60,170 nucleotides of DNA, from contig JACRIR010000148.1 of the NCBI GenBank assembly GCA_016215705.1, positions 1 through 60,170 on the forward strand, given 5' to 3'. The notes beneath the pieces were generated by a model. The model was given only the letters and a program-made list of their open reading frames with translations. It searched no databases and was not told the DNA's origin. Positions 16,664 to 25,910 of the stretch are shown here, one piece after another. The translations under genes were made by a program, and so were the position numbers. The stretch's first letter is position 1, and each line of letters starts with the position of its first letter. The stretch comes from Candidatus Poribacteria bacterium. Its GTDB lineage: Bacteria; Abyssobacteria; SURF-5.

Positions 16664-17289
16664 GAGAGGTTTGTTCCACATCATGTTTCGGACGGAGTTT
16701 GTTCTGATCGGCCAAACATCCGTCGGCCCCCTTCGGAACGAATGCTTGGTTTCCGCAATCATATGGCCGCCGTCATCGGTGTGTTAGACTTGGCGACCGA
16801 AGACGAAAATGATAATTCACGCTTTCAAATGAGCTTGTTTTAAGTAGCGTACCCCACATTCGTCACTCATCATTCCCTGTCGGTTCTTTCTCACACTTCA
16901 CGCTTCTCCTTTTCCCACCTGCATGATTCCCTTGTCGCCTTTGCCCCCCGCCCTTTCGCCTTCCTATTGGTTCTACGGGGCTCAAAACCCGTACTTCTTC
17001 CCATTGCGCATGAAACCATCTCTTTAAATAATTTGTATTGAACATCCCGGCCAGGAAAACCGAAACAAAGCCACGTGGAATCACCCTGAGCGTCTGTCCA
17101 ACGCGAGGCGTGGTTTAGTGAGGAGGAAAGATGTATCTGCGGAACAGGACGGTTCTTTTCCTTTTGGATTTTTCCTTTCATCTTGTTCTTTTCCTCTTTC
17201 CTTTAGTTGGGAGAGGAGGTGACACGCGGACAACGCCTTTGGTCGAATGTCAACAGAGAGCTATCATAGGTTGAAAAGGAGTACACACA
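16664..17289. other. Intergenic spacer, low-complexity
   Basis: No supported gene. The right half is rich in pyrimidine runs (16870-16960 and 17150-17215, units such as CCTTTC and TTTTCC) that resemble spacers elsewhere in the window. Minus-strand open frames here have biased Arg/Lys/Glu composition produced by those tracts. I find no convincing promoter or terminator. Confidence 0.5.
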
Positions 17290-19422
17290 ATGGAAAAGAC
17301 AATAAAAGATGTCGTCGTTGCCGTGACACTTGGTGTCTTCCTGGCGTCATTCGGATCGTCCGCCGCAATTGCCCAGGAATTGGACCCAGCGCAAGTAAGA
17401 GCGGCCGCTGTCGAGATCGGGCTGGATAGCCTGGCGAATGTACCGGCTCCGAAAGTCGAGAACCTTGGCGAATTTGTGAATCCCGGACTCGCGGCGCAGA
17501 TGGCAGGCATTGTGCTGGGAAAAGCTTTGTTTTGGGATATGCAAGTTGGAAGCGACGGTCAGGCATGCGCTTCCTGCCACTTTCACGCAGGCGCAGATAG
17601 CCGAGCCAAGAACCAACTCAGCCCCGGCCTGCGAAATACTCCGGAGCCTGACGACGAGTTCGGCAATCCGGTAGCAGGCGGCGTGGGTTTCCCGGAATTC
17701 GGCCCGAATTATGAGTTGGTCGAAGAAGACTTTCCGTTCCACCTGTTGGCGGACGCTGAAGAAAGCAATTTCAATCTGCGCGAGGTCCTTCGCGACACAA
17801 ATGACGTTTGCTCATCGCAGGGCGTCTTCAAGGCTCTGTTCGATGGCACAATACCAGGCGAACCGTTTGACCTAGGAACTGCTGTCGAGGAGGATATATT
17901 CGAGGTTGACGACGTCAACGTGCGCCGCGTCGAGCCACGCAACACTCCAACAATAATCAATGCCGTATTTAACTTCGACAATTTCTGGGACGGCAGGGCT
18001 AGAAACCAGTTCAACGGCGTAAGCCCTCTTGGATTCCTGGATGAGAATGCCACGATTCTGGTTAATGAACGCGGTAAACTGTTGGAAAAGGCCGTCATCA
18101 TTCCGAACTCGAGTCTGGCCTCGCAGGCCGTCGGTCCGCCATTGAGCATTGATGAGATGTCGTTTATAGACCGGACCTTCCCGGAACTCGGAAAGAAGAT
18201 GCTCGGTCTGAGACCGCTGGGATTGCAGCTTGTTCACAGGTACGACGGCGTCCTCAGCCCATTCTCCAGAGAGAGACAGGGCCTGCCGGGCTTGACCTTC
18301 CGTTCTTACGCCTCCCTGATCAGAGCCGCCTTCCAGTCCAAATACTGGAATTCAAAAATGATCATATCCTTCGATCAGGATGGCAAGCGGATCATTTCAC
18401 ACCCATTCTGGGGCGTGGACGGCTTCTCCCAGATGGAGGCAAACTTCAGTTTGTTCTTCGGACTCGCGATTCAGATGTACGAAGCGACTCTCGTATCCGA
18501 TCAGACTCGCTTCGATAAATTCATGGAGGGTGATGACGGCGCCCTCACCCAGGACGAGTTAAGGGGCCTACTGACTTTCATCAACAGAGGGAGGGACTTC
18601 CAGGTGGCGAATCCGCTTTTCAGCGGCGTCAGCCAGGGTAATTGCGTAAGCTGCCATGGAGGCGCCGAATTCACCGACGCTTCCTTCAGAAACGTCGAGG
18701 AAGAAGCGATCGAGGTCGAGGAAACGCCGGAATTGGATGCCGGTGAACTCATCGTCGCCGAGGAAACAGGGTTCATCGACAACGGTTTTTCCAATATCGG
18801 CGTGAGAACTACTCCGGAGGACCTCGGACGCGGCGCAGAGGAACTGGGCAAACCGCTGTCCTTCATCCGGCAAGCGCTCGAGGGGTTCCCGTTTGCGCCC
18901 GAACTTCCTGAGTGCGGTGTTCCCGGAGCGGAAGATTGTCCTCCCGGCTTTCCTGATGACCCAAAAGTCCAGGTGGACGGAGCCTTCAAGATTCCGGGAC
19001 TCCGCAACGTCGAACTCACGGGGCCGTACTTCCACAACGGTGGCGAGGCGCTCCTCGGTGATGTCGTTGAGTTCTATGATCGGCGCAGCAATTTCGGCGA
19101 CGTGAACATCGAAGAACTGGACCGAAACATGGCGCGCGTCGAGCTAGGCGAAGGCGACGAGGATCTCCTCGTTGAATTTCTCCTTACGCTCACCGATGAG
19201 AGGGTCCGGAACGAAATGGCGCCGTTCGACCATCCGCAGATATTCGTGCCCAACGGACATCCGGGCGATCAGGATATTATCGAATGCATCGAGAACGTCG
19301 ATGGTGTGAACCAGGCATGCGATGACCTGCTCGATGTAGAGGCTGTGGGCGCATTTGGAAGGCCCGCCGAAGGGCTGCCGCCTCTGGAAGCATTCCTCGG
19401 GCTCGACCACCTGGGGGAATAG
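17290..19422 (+). CDS. Large di-haem cytochrome c peroxidase/MauG-like protein
   Basis: 710 residues with a signal peptide (about 1-29, ending SSAAIAQ), so periplasmic. Two c-type haem sites are present: CASCH (93-97) and CVSCH (452-456). The family's diagnostic C-terminal block GAFKIPGLRNVELTGPYFHNGG is intact, including the segment that carries the distal haem environment. Typical bacterial peroxidases of the CcpA/MacA type are 320-350 residues; this one is about twice as long, with long inserts between and after the haem domains (e.g. 130-330 and an acidic EEEAIEVEETPELD loop near 480). The family reduces hydrogen peroxide or, in MauG, oxidises protein substrates. The gene stands alone, ends at a strong terminator, and faces a two-component system. 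It could detoxify peroxide or serve in extracellular electron transfer. Confidence 0.88.
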   Translation: MEKTIKDVVVAVTLGVFLASFGSSAAIAQELDPAQVRAAAVEIGLDSLANVPAPKVENLGEFVNPGLAAQMAGIVLGKALFWDMQVGSDGQACASCHFHAGADSRAKNQLSPGLRNTPEPDDEFGNPVAGGVGFPEFGPNYELVEEDFPFHLLADAEESNFNLREVLRDTNDVCSSQGVFKALFDGTIPGEPFDLGTAVEEDIFEVDDVNVRRVEPRNTPTIINAVFNFDNFWDGRARNQFNGVSPLGFLDENATILVNERGKLLEKAVIIPNSSLASQAVGPPLSIDEMSFIDRTFPELGKKMLGLRPLGLQLVHRYDGVLSPFSRERQGLPGLTFRSYASLIRAAFQSKYWNSKMIISFDQDGKRIISHPFWGVDGFSQMEANFSLFFGLAIQMYEATLVSDQTRFDKFMEGDDGALTQDELRGLLTFINRGRDFQVANPLFSGVSQGNCVSCHGGAEFTDASFRNVEEEAIEVEETPELDAGELIVAEETGFIDNGFSNIGVRTTPEDLGRGAEELGKPLSFIRQALEGFPFAPELPECGVPGAEDCPPGFPDDPKVQVDGAFKIPGLRNVELTGPYFHNGGEALLGDVVEFYDRRSNFGDVNIEELDRNMARVELGEGDEDLLVEFLLTLTDERVRNEMAPFDHPQIFVPNGHPGDQDIIECIENVDGVNQACDDLLDVEAVGAFGRPAEGLPPLEAFLGLDHLGE

Positions 19423-19467
19423 ACCGGATGCAACCTTGCGCTCCTTTCCCGCAAGGATGAAAAGAAT

Positions 19468-19501
19468 GGCCGGGCGCTTGAGTCAAATCAAGCGCCCGGC
19501 C
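19468..19501. terminator. Bidirectional Rho-independent terminator
   Basis: A 14-bp perfect GC-rich stem (GGCCGGGCGCTTGA and its complement) with a 6-nt loop, followed by TCCTTATTAT on the plus side and preceded by GAAAAGAAT, which gives a T-rich tail on the minus side. It sits between the convergent cytochrome and response regulator genes. Confidence 0.9.
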
Positions 19502-19510
19502 TCCTTATTA

Positions 19511-20161
19511 TCAGGCGAATTCAGCATTCATTGCATACTTGACCAGTTCAGCCGTATTCTTCAGCCCCAGCTTCTTCATGATGTTGGCTCGATGCCAGTC
19601 TACGGTTCGGTCACTGATAAAAAGAAGATCAGCTACTTCTCTGCTTGACCTTCCTTCTGCGACAAGCTTGAGGATCTCTTTTTCTCGTTGAGTTAGAAGC
19701 AAAGAACTGGACTCACCCGTTTTCCTTCCTCGCAGGGCTTCAAACAAACTTTCCTGTACTATTTTCGATAGGAGAGGGGAGACATATGTGTTCCCTTGTC
19801 GAATCGCCGCTATTGCGTTGAACAAGTCCTTGTCCGCTCCTTGTTTGAGGGAAAACCCATCGGCGCCTGCCGTAATGGCTTCATAGAGATATTCCTTCCG
19901 GTCATACATTGTCAACATCAGTATTTTCACGTCGGGGCGCATAGCCTTGATTCTGTGGATTGCTTCGATTCCGCCAAGATTCGGCATCGAGATATCCAGG
20001 ATCACCAAATCGGGAGACAGCTTGTTCAGGAGGGTGAGCAGTTCGAGGCCATCCTTGGCCTCTCCAATAACCTCCAAATCGGCGTCTTCTGCGAGTATTC
20101 TTCTCAGGCCATGCCGGAAGATAGCATGGTCATCCGCCAGCACAATATGGTATGAAGCCAC
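19511..20161 (-). CDS. NarL/FixJ-family response regulator
   Basis: 216 residues starting with GTG 20161, preceded by GGGAGAGG. Receiver domain: acidic pair Asp10-Asp11, phospho-acceptor Asp56 in VILDISMP, switch Thr in MLTMYD, Lys in FSLKQGA. The linker leads to a LuxR-type helix-turn-helix (LTQREKEILKLVAEGRSSREVADLLFISDRTVDWHRANIMKKLGL). It is transcribed 79 nt downstream of a NarX-like kinase gene, its obvious partner. In the recognition helix, the usual TVKTHR/TVEYHR is TVDWHR. Targets are not evident; the cytochrome gene across the terminator is one candidate, since the two face each other. Confidence 0.93.
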   Translation of the reverse strand: MASYHIVLADDHAIFRHGLRRILAEDADLEVIGEAKDGLELLTLLNKLSPDLVILDISMPNLGGIEAIHRIKAMRPDVKILMLTMYDRKEYLYEAITAGADGFSLKQGADKDLFNAIAAIRQGNTYVSPLLSKIVQESLFEALRGRKTGESSSLLLTQREKEILKLVAEGRSSREVADLLFISDRTVDWHRANIMKKLGLKNTAELVKYAMNAEFA

Positions 20162-20208
20162 TATCCTCTCCCGTTTTAAGATTCGTACATACCTTTTACC
20201 GGCCTTTT

Positions 20209-20241
20209 ACCGGCGACACCACGCCGCAGGATGTCCCCGGT
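20209..20241. repeat. GGGGACA palindrome, family A (decayed)
   Basis: ACCGGCGACA at one end pairs with TGTCCCCGGT at the other with one mismatch, around a degenerate centre (CGCCGCAGG). It occupies the gap between the kinase and regulator genes and overlaps the kinase stop by a base. Confidence 0.7.
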
Positions 20242-21284
20242 TAGGAAGCAGATGTCAATTCCCTGGGGGACGGGACGGTGAAGCTGATCCGCGTGCCCAT
20301 GCCTTCTTTGCTCGAAATACTGAGAACTCCCCCAAGCATTCGGACACGTTCTGAAATAGTTGTCAACCCCAGCCCCTTGTCTATGCGGCTTGAACGGAGA
20401 TGGCAGCCGGCGTCAAATCCCTTGCCATCGTCTTCTATTGTGAACGCGATAGAACCGGTTTGCTTTTCGATGGCCAACGCGAGGCTTGTTGCCCCGGCGT
20501 GCTTGAGAGTATTTGTAAGCGCCTCTTGAATGATCCTGTAGACGTTAATCTGAGCATCCTCCGAAAAGAGGCCGTCGATATCCGCGATTTCAGAATGGGT
20601 GAGGATGCCATAATTGTCCGCAAGATTATCAACCATCCATCTGAGGGCCTTTGAGATACCGAGGTCTTGAATGATCCTGGGGCTCAAGTCCCAGGAAAGG
20701 CGCCGAACCTCTTCCGCTATCCGATCGATGTCCTTTACCCCCTCGCTGCATTCAGCGATGGGTTTCTCCTGCGTTGGGAAAAGGTTATTCTTGATGAACC
20801 GGAACCGAAACTTCAGCGCGGTCAGAGCCTGGCCCAATTCGTCATGCAACTCAGAGGAGATACGCTTTCTCTCGTTTTCCTGGGCGGTCAATAACCGGGA
20901 AGAGAGAAGCCGCAGTTGCAGTTCCATTTTTTCCCGTTCCTGAAGCTCGGACAGCAAACGCGTGTTCGCCTCGCGTAGTTCGGCCGTCCGCTCCGAGACA
21001 CGATTTTCCAGTTCTTCATTCGCTTCCTTCAGTTTCATCTCGGTCTGAGCCTGCTTGACAAGCATTCGTGAGAAGATGACGCCGTAGATGATGAAAAACA
21101 AGAACATGAGGGTTCGGGTATAGATTTCGTGAACAGGAGGATGCCAAACCAAACCTGATAAAAAGGAACCCCGGTAGAAGAAAAGATAGTCATTCACCGC
21201 GTCAAAGAGCCAGACAGCGAATCCCATGACCATCGAAACCGCGAAAACCTTGAATCTTACCGTGTTCAATCTGCCATTGTTCAT
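20241..21284 (-). CDS. NarX/DegS-type sensor histidine kinase (HisKA_3)
   Basis: 347 residues if started at ATG 21284, which has GAGGAG 12 nt upstream; the frame also allows a GTG at 21413 (390 residues) with a badly spaced Shine-Dalgarno. In the longer numbering there are two transmembrane segments (54-73 and 100-116), a coiled coil (125-175), the HisKA_3 dimerisation box ERKRISSELHDELGQAL with His190, and a C-terminal HATPase with NTLKHAGA, DDGKGFD and GLGLTTISERVRMLGG. The ligand region between the membrane helices is very short (about 26 residues), so sensing is probably intramembrane or through the cytoplasmic coil. It pairs with the NarL-type regulator downstream. Confidence 0.9.
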   Translation of the reverse strand: MNNGRLNTVRFKVFAVSMVMGFAVWLFDAVNDYLFFYRGSFLSGLVWHPPVHEIYTRTLMFLFFIIYGVIFSRMLVKQAQTEMKLKEANEELENRVSERTAELREANTRLLSELQEREKMELQLRLLSSRLLTAQENERKRISSELHDELGQALTALKFRFRFIKNNLFPTQEKPIAECSEGVKDIDRIAEEVRRLSWDLSPRIIQDLGISKALRWMVDNLADNYGILTHSEIADIDGLFSEDAQINVYRIIQEALTNTLKHAGATSLALAIEKQTGSIAFTIEDDGKGFDAGCHLRSSRIDKGLGLTTISERVRMLGGVLSISSKEGMGTRISFTVPSPRELTSAS

Positions 21285-21832
21285 GGGCCGATTCTTCTCC
21301 TCAGCGCGCACGGTTTCATGGAATTCGACGTCCCTTACGGGCATCTCGTACACCGGAACCCCATCCAAAAGCATGCCACAGCATGCCACCAAAATCGGCA
21401 ACTCGCTATTCACACTCCTGCTTGCCTAACATCAAGGACGCAGGCAGCTTAGAGTCCGTTCATGGCAGTCACTCCGTAGTCTCACGGGCTGCAAAGATAG
21501 TGCTTTTCAGCATTGCGTGTGGCTCTTTTTGGGCCATGGGATTCCGAAGCCAATGAGATTCTTCGCTTCGCTCAGAATGACTGTCGCCTTCGCTCTTTTC
21601 GACCCTTTCAAAAGCTGAAAGCTTTCTTCATCTTTTCTTTGCGTTCTTTGCGCCACGGCTCTGCGACCCTTTGCGGTTTAGTTTGCCCGTTGCCCTTCGA
21701 TCCTTTCGATCCCATTCACCTTTTTGTGTGACCTTAGACCTTTGACTTTCGACCTGCGACTCCTCTTGGACGTTGCAGCGGCGTACGCTTCTGTGGTAAA
21801 ATTTCCTCGTGTAAACAAACTGGAGCGTTTAT
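21285..21832. other. Divergent intergenic region with decayed repeats
   Basis: This lies between the divergently transcribed kinase and small membrane protein genes (the first 129 bp may code the kinase N-terminus). It contains one arm of the TCATTCTGAGCGAAG element (21555-21581) and a reversed copy of the GCAAAGGGTCGCAGA repeat (21638-21678), plus short repetitive CCTTTCGA words. No gene is seen. Confidence 0.55.
21638..21678 (-). repeat. GCAAAGGGTCGCAGA dispersed repeat
   Basis: Read on the minus strand it begins ACCGCAAAGGGTCGCAGAGC and ends in GCGCAAAGAACGCAAA. Close copies lie at 34241-34280, where it forms the end of gmhA, and 57155-57194. Confidence 0.8.
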
Positions 21833-22300
21833 ATGGCCTATGATTACAAGCCTGGCGAGGAAGAGGACGTTCTCAAGCGATACCTTGTGGTGGCGACTGT
21901 CGTTGTGCTTGTCGCCTTCGGCATTGTGCTGACGATGTACCTTGGGCTCGGGATCGATAGTGCGATGCTCCGAATCCTCATGAAGCGATTCGTTCCGGAC
22001 GCGGGCAACGTCATCTTCGTGATCACTTTTGTCACAGCGGGTTTCGCGCTGTGGGGCTTGTTCCGCGAACCGGCAGCCGGTGAAGGAGTGAATCGTCGAC
22101 AGACTTATTTTGTGGCGCTTCTCGTCCTCGCCGGAATTATTGCGGCCGGAACAGTGTATTACAAGTATTTCGTCATGCCGACTCACGGCGAAGTTACCAA
22201 GACGGAGGTCTGCTCGTCGTGTGGCGGCACGGGCAGAGCCAGATATCGCCCGGAATATCCCTGCGGCGCTTGCGACGGCACAGGTTACATCACGCCATAG
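21833..22300 (+). CDS. Membrane protein with DnaJ-type zinc-finger tail
   Basis: 155 residues. Three predicted membrane helices (18-38, 58-77, 91-112) are followed by a cytosolic or periplasmic tail carrying two CxxCxGxG-type repeats: CSSCGGTGRA (127-136) and CGACDGTGYI (144-153), the pattern of the DnaJ cysteine-rich zinc-binding domain. No J domain exists. I know of no named family for this combination; it may bind zinc and assist folding or assembly at the membrane. ATG 21833 has only a weak ribosome site (CTGGAGCG). It is followed after 170 bp by an MBL-fold hydrolase on the same strand. Confidence 0.7.
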   Translation: MAYDYKPGEEEDVLKRYLVVATVVVLVAFGIVLTMYLGLGIDSAMLRILMKRFVPDAGNVIFVITFVTAGFALWGLFREPAAGEGVNRRQTYFVALLVLAGIIAAGTVYYKYFVMPTHGEVTKTEVCSSCGGTGRARYRPEYPCGACDGTGYITP

Positions 22301-22473
22301 GGAAGGAGGGACGAAAGGGGAAAGACTAAAGGGAGAACATTGACGGTATGGAAACGGGCCAGTTTTTCCCCTTTCGTCTTGCTCCTTTCGTCTTTCGTCT
22401 CTGATATTGGCGCGAACTTAGATGCACGATCTCTGACAATCAACGTGAACCGGAAAGAATCCCCCCTAATCCT

Positions 22474-23451
22474 GTGAAACTCGCTGACCAACTTCATCAG
22501 CTTACGACACCTACTCCTTTTCAGGTTGGTTCCGTTAACGCCTACCTGATTGAGGACAACCCGCTTACGTTGATCGATTCCGGCCTCAAGACTCCCGAGG
22601 CAGAAGCGAGCCTCCGGGCCCAGTTGGCTGATCTCGGCGTCCGTTTCGGCGACATCGAGCAGATCATCGTCACCCATTCGCACCTCGATCATTACGGTCT
22701 CATGGGCAAGATTGCCGCCGAGGGCCGCCCACGCGTGTTCGCTCATCCACTCGAGGTTCACGACCTTGAAAGCCTGCACGGCTATTCCGAAGAAGATGAT
22801 CTCTACAAGCGCGTCGAGAGTTTCCTGTTGAAATCAGGATTGCCCACGGAATCGCTCGACTCGATCCTTATGCGCCACCCCATCATCAATGATCTTCGTG
22901 ATCCGATCAAGGTGACGGAAATGGTGGATGATGGCGATGTCATCGGGCTGGCACACAAGGAGTTGCTTGTCGTTCACTGCCCGGGCCACTCGGCGGGAAT
23001 GATAAATCTGTATGACGCCGGGGCGAAGGTTCTGTTTTCGGGCGACAACCTGTTGAAGCATATCAGTCCCGTACCTCTCCTCAATTTTCCGAGAGACCCT
23101 TCCCGGCCGCGCTCGCACAGCCTGAGCGAATATATCGCCACGCTCCAGCGCCTGAAGACATTTGACATCGCAATCGTTCTCACCGGTCATGGCGAGGTCA
23201 TATACGATGCCGTCGAGGTAATAGACAGCATCATCCGTCACCACAAAGTTCGGAAAGACAAGGTTCTGAAATTTCTCGAGGGCTTCCCGAAGACCGCCTT
23301 CGATGTTTGCAAACATCTGTTCCCTGACATCACCCCATACCAGGTTTATCTCGGCATGTCCGAAGCCGTCGGCCACCTCGATGTTCTCGAAACCGAAGGA
23401 GCAATCGGGAGGATTGAGGAAAATGGGATGACCCGCTTCCGTCCTTTGTGA
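22474..23451 (+). CDS. MBL-fold metallohydrolase (LACTB2/glyoxalase II-like)
   Basis: 325 residues with a GTG start at 22474. The metallo-beta-lactamase motif THSHLDHYG (His68, His70, Asp72, His73) is intact, followed by HCPGHSAG, FSGDNLL and LTGHGE, which supply the remaining metal ligands. The C-terminal 70 residues look like the winged-helix extension of LACTB2-type enzymes, which hydrolyse thioesters or RNA. A glyoxalase II-like thioesterase is equally possible. No signal peptide, so cytoplasmic. Confidence 0.88.
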   Translation: MKLADQLHQLTTPTPFQVGSVNAYLIEDNPLTLIDSGLKTPEAEASLRAQLADLGVRFGDIEQIIVTHSHLDHYGLMGKIAAEGRPRVFAHPLEVHDLESLHGYSEEDDLYKRVESFLLKSGLPTESLDSILMRHPIINDLRDPIKVTEMVDDGDVIGLAHKELLVVHCPGHSAGMINLYDAGAKVLFSGDNLLKHISPVPLLNFPRDPSRPRSHSLSEYIATLQRLKTFDIAIVLTGHGEVIYDAVEVIDSIIRHHKVRKDKVLKFLEGFPKTAFDVCKHLFPDITPYQVYLGMSEAVGHLDVLETEGAIGRIEENGMTRFRPL

Positions 23452-23549
23452 AAAGTGTAGAACGGGCTTCTACCACAAAGACGCAAAGGAACAAGAAGCG
23501 AAAGGGAATGGCCCATAATTGGCGAACCAGTATGGGATTCTGTCGCACA

Positions 23550-23617
23550 GGCGCAATGAATTGCGCCCCTACACACATAGATCAAGGAATCCTGTAGGGG
23601 CGCGATTCATCGCGCCC
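23550..23617. repeat. GGGGCGC inverted-repeat element, family C
   Basis: Two small palindromes, GGCGCAATGAATTGCGCC and GGGGCGCGATTCATCGCGCC, face each other as larger inverted arms joined by CCTACA/TGTAGG. Simpler relatives lie at 48185-48206 and, inside a gene, at 54902-54923. Confidence 0.8.
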
Positions 23618-23710
23618 GATGCGCGCTGTTTTGTTGCGGCTATGCCGTGCTGCGTTTCTTTGCGGCTTGCGGTTTGATCTGCCGTTGAATCGAGGAAGGA
23701 GGAAAAGCGA

Positions 23711-25219
23711 ATGCCCTTTTCGGAGGATTACTTCCGGCTGTTCGAGAACGTTCCGGCGTTTCACGATCGAGTGACTCAGAAGTATTTGCTTGCCTCCTCG
23801 GGAGCACAGATCAGTGAAAGGCTGATGCGCTGCATCTGGTACGACAGGCTCTACGACCGGCAGAGGCTCATCACGAAGGACGGTAGGAATATAGTCGTTC
23901 ATTCGCCGGGTACGTGGAACCTGGAGAGCGGGCCCGATTTCGTGAGGGCTGATCTCAGCATCGGAACGACTCGACTGAAGGGCGATGTCGAACTCCATCT
24001 CGAGGCCGCCGGCTGGCGACTTCATAAACATTCTCTCGACAAACGGTACGATAATGTCATCCTTCATGTAATTCTCAAGCCGGGCGCCAGACAGGAAACA
24101 CCTGTGACCAGCCACGGAGTCGAGATTCCCGAGGCCGGCCTCTGGGGATGTTTGACCGATAACCTGAAAGTTCTCTCGTGCGCGCTCCGTCCCGAAGAGT
24201 ATCCATATAACAGCTTGCGCAACTTCGGCAGATGCCACGGGCTGCTCGAGCAGACGCCACTGGACAGCGCACTGCGGCTTCTCTATATCGCCGGTGATGC
24301 CCGAATCATTGCGAAGCAACGCCGATTCTCCTACGAGGCGGAAAAACAGAATCTCGATCAGGTCGCGTACGCCGCGTTGCTCGAGGGAATGGGATACAAA
24401 TCGTACCGAAAGCAGTTCAGCCAACTCGCACAGAGACTGCCGTATGAGCAACTGCAGGAGAGCGTCGCCGCGTCCGGCGCTTGTGGAGCATCTGAACAGG
24501 CTCTCTTGACACAAGCATTGCTCATGGGAACGGCCGGAATGCTTGGCGACTCGCCCGGCGCCGGGTCTTCGGAGGCCCGTGAGTACTCCGGTCGTTTGCG
24601 GGAACTGTGGGGATCGAGCGGCTTAAGGAACATGGAGCGGAGCGACATCGCATGGAAGGGGTCGGCGGTCCGTCCGGCAAATCTTCCCCAAAGGCGCATT
24701 GCCGGCGTGAGCCACGTTCTCGCCCGGACATATGGAGAGGGTGTCTTCAAGTGGATTCTTGCGTGCATGTCGGAGAATGATGCCCGAAAAGCGCGGCTTA
24801 ACTGTATCGAGTCCATGTCCCGGGCAGAGGATAGTTTTTGGTCATACCATTACAGCGTACGCGGCGAGAAACTCAGGGAGCCTGTGGGCCTCCTGGGAGC
24901 AGACCGTGCCCTCACGATTCTTGTAAACTCGTTTGTCCCTCTGGCCCTATTGAACGCGCGCAATGAGGGCCAACCCGGCAAAGAAGACCTCCTGCATAAT
25001 CTTTACTGCTCGCTGCCGTCGCCACAACCGAATGCCGTCACCCGGCTGATGGAGTATCGCATGTTTGGCGACTCCTCGAAGCTCCGCAAAACACGCTCGG
25101 CCCGCATACAGCAGGGGCTCATGCAGGTTTTCGCCGATTGGTGTAGCGAAGACCCTGCGTGCGAAAATTGCGGCGTCTTCGCCTGCCTGCAGAGCGGTCG
25201 GATTGGCGAACGACAATGA
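23711..25219 (+). CDS. DUF2851 family protein
   Basis: 502 residues starting at ATG 23711 after GGAAGGAGGAAAAG. The segment SGPDFVRADLSIG, then KGDVELHLEAAGWRLHKHSLDKRYDNVILHVIL, is the conserved core of DUF2851, widespread in Bacteroidetes and deep-branching bacteria and of unknown function. The C-terminus has a cysteine cluster, CSEDPACENCGVFAC, that may bind metal. Overlaps the next gene by 4 nt (ATGA), so it is coupled to a small zincin. No signal peptide. Because the core resembles nuclease-like folds (conserved D/E-x-K spacing), a nucleic-acid role is conceivable but unproven. Confidence 0.85.
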   Translation: MPFSEDYFRLFENVPAFHDRVTQKYLLASSGAQISERLMRCIWYDRLYDRQRLITKDGRNIVVHSPGTWNLESGPDFVRADLSIGTTRLKGDVELHLEAAGWRLHKHSLDKRYDNVILHVILKPGARQETPVTSHGVEIPEAGLWGCLTDNLKVLSCALRPEEYPYNSLRNFGRCHGLLEQTPLDSALRLLYIAGDARIIAKQRRFSYEAEKQNLDQVAYAALLEGMGYKSYRKQFSQLAQRLPYEQLQESVAASGACGASEQALLTQALLMGTAGMLGDSPGAGSSEAREYSGRLRELWGSSGLRNMERSDIAWKGSAVRPANLPQRRIAGVSHVLARTYGEGVFKWILACMSENDARKARLNCIESMSRAEDSFWSYHYSVRGEKLREPVGLLGADRALTILVNSFVPLALLNARNEGQPGKEDLLHNLYCSLPSPQPNAVTRLMEYRMFGDSSKLRKTRSARIQQGLMQVFADWCSEDPACENCGVFACLQSGRIGERQ

Positions 25220-25584
25220 AGCTCGCGCGAAAACAATTCGAGGAGATTGTGGCCGAGGCGCTTGATGAACTGCCGGACGAAATCGCCGAGGCGATGACGA
25301 ATGTGTTCGTGGTCGTCGAGGAATGGCCCTCCCGCGAAATCCTCGAAGACATGGAGATCAGCAACCGTTACGAATTGCTGGCTCTCTATCAAGGAATCCC
25401 GCTGACCGACAGAAACACGAGCTACACCGCTCTGCCGGACAAGATAACTATCTTCCAAGGGCCGCTCGAGGCCCTGGGCGGTTCTCAGCGGGAATTGAAG
25501 AAACACATAAAGAAGTCGGTCGTCCACGAGATCGCGCACCATTTCGGCGTCGATGATGAGAGGATAAGAGAGCTCGGGTATTGA
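25216..25584 (+). CDS. Small zinc metallopeptidase (metallopeptidase family/DUF1025-like)
   Basis: 122 residues. The zincin motif VVHEIAHHFGVDDERI (HExxHxxGxxD) ends the protein, and the upstream block EISNRYELLALYQGIPLTDRNTSYTALPDKITIFQGPL is diagnostic of this short minimal-gluzincin-like family. ATG 25216 overlaps the DUF2851 stop, which fixes the start. The family is cytoplasmic and of unknown substrate. Coupling to DUF2851 suggests joint function. Confidence 0.9.
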   Translation: MKLARKQFEEIVAEALDELPDEIAEAMTNVFVVVEEWPSREILEDMEISNRYELLALYQGIPLTDRNTSYTALPDKITIFQGPLEALGGSQRELKKHIKKSVVHEIAHHFGVDDERIRELGY

Positions 25585-25910
25585 CAGCGTGAACTACTAA
25601 ACCTCATAGGGCAAAGAACGCAAAGCAGACCAGGATGAGAGAAGCGACCGTCTCCCTTGCGTTCTTTGCGCCTATAAGGCTGACTTTCCAGCCTTCTTGC
25701 GTTGAATAATCCGCCCGGAACGACTATACTACTTGTTACTTAGAAGAATTGCCCTCGCATGATTGAAGAAACGTATTGCCTGCCTGCGGCAGATTGTTTG
25801 GGAAAGAAATGAAAATCGAGCGGAAACGAATTCATTTTCTTTTTCCGCGTGTCTTTTCGGCCCTTTCTCCTTTCTCCTTTCGTCTTTCCCCTTTTTGGTA
25901 GGAGGTAGTC
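25585..25910. other. Intergenic spacer with inverted repeat and pyrimidine tract
   Basis: No gene. An inverted repeat spans 25606-25675 (arms GCAAAGAACGCAA and TTGCGTTCTTTGC); it may act as a weak terminator for the upstream pair. A pyrimidine tract (25855-25900, CCTTTCTCC-like units) ends at the strong Shine-Dalgarno AGGAGG before the molybdoenzyme gene. Confidence 0.55.

Noticed and set aside
16863-17181. Small minus-strand genes in the 16.7-17.3 kb spacer
   Set aside because: Lys/Glu/Arg-rich peptides generated by pyrimidine tracts; no ribosome site or homology pattern.
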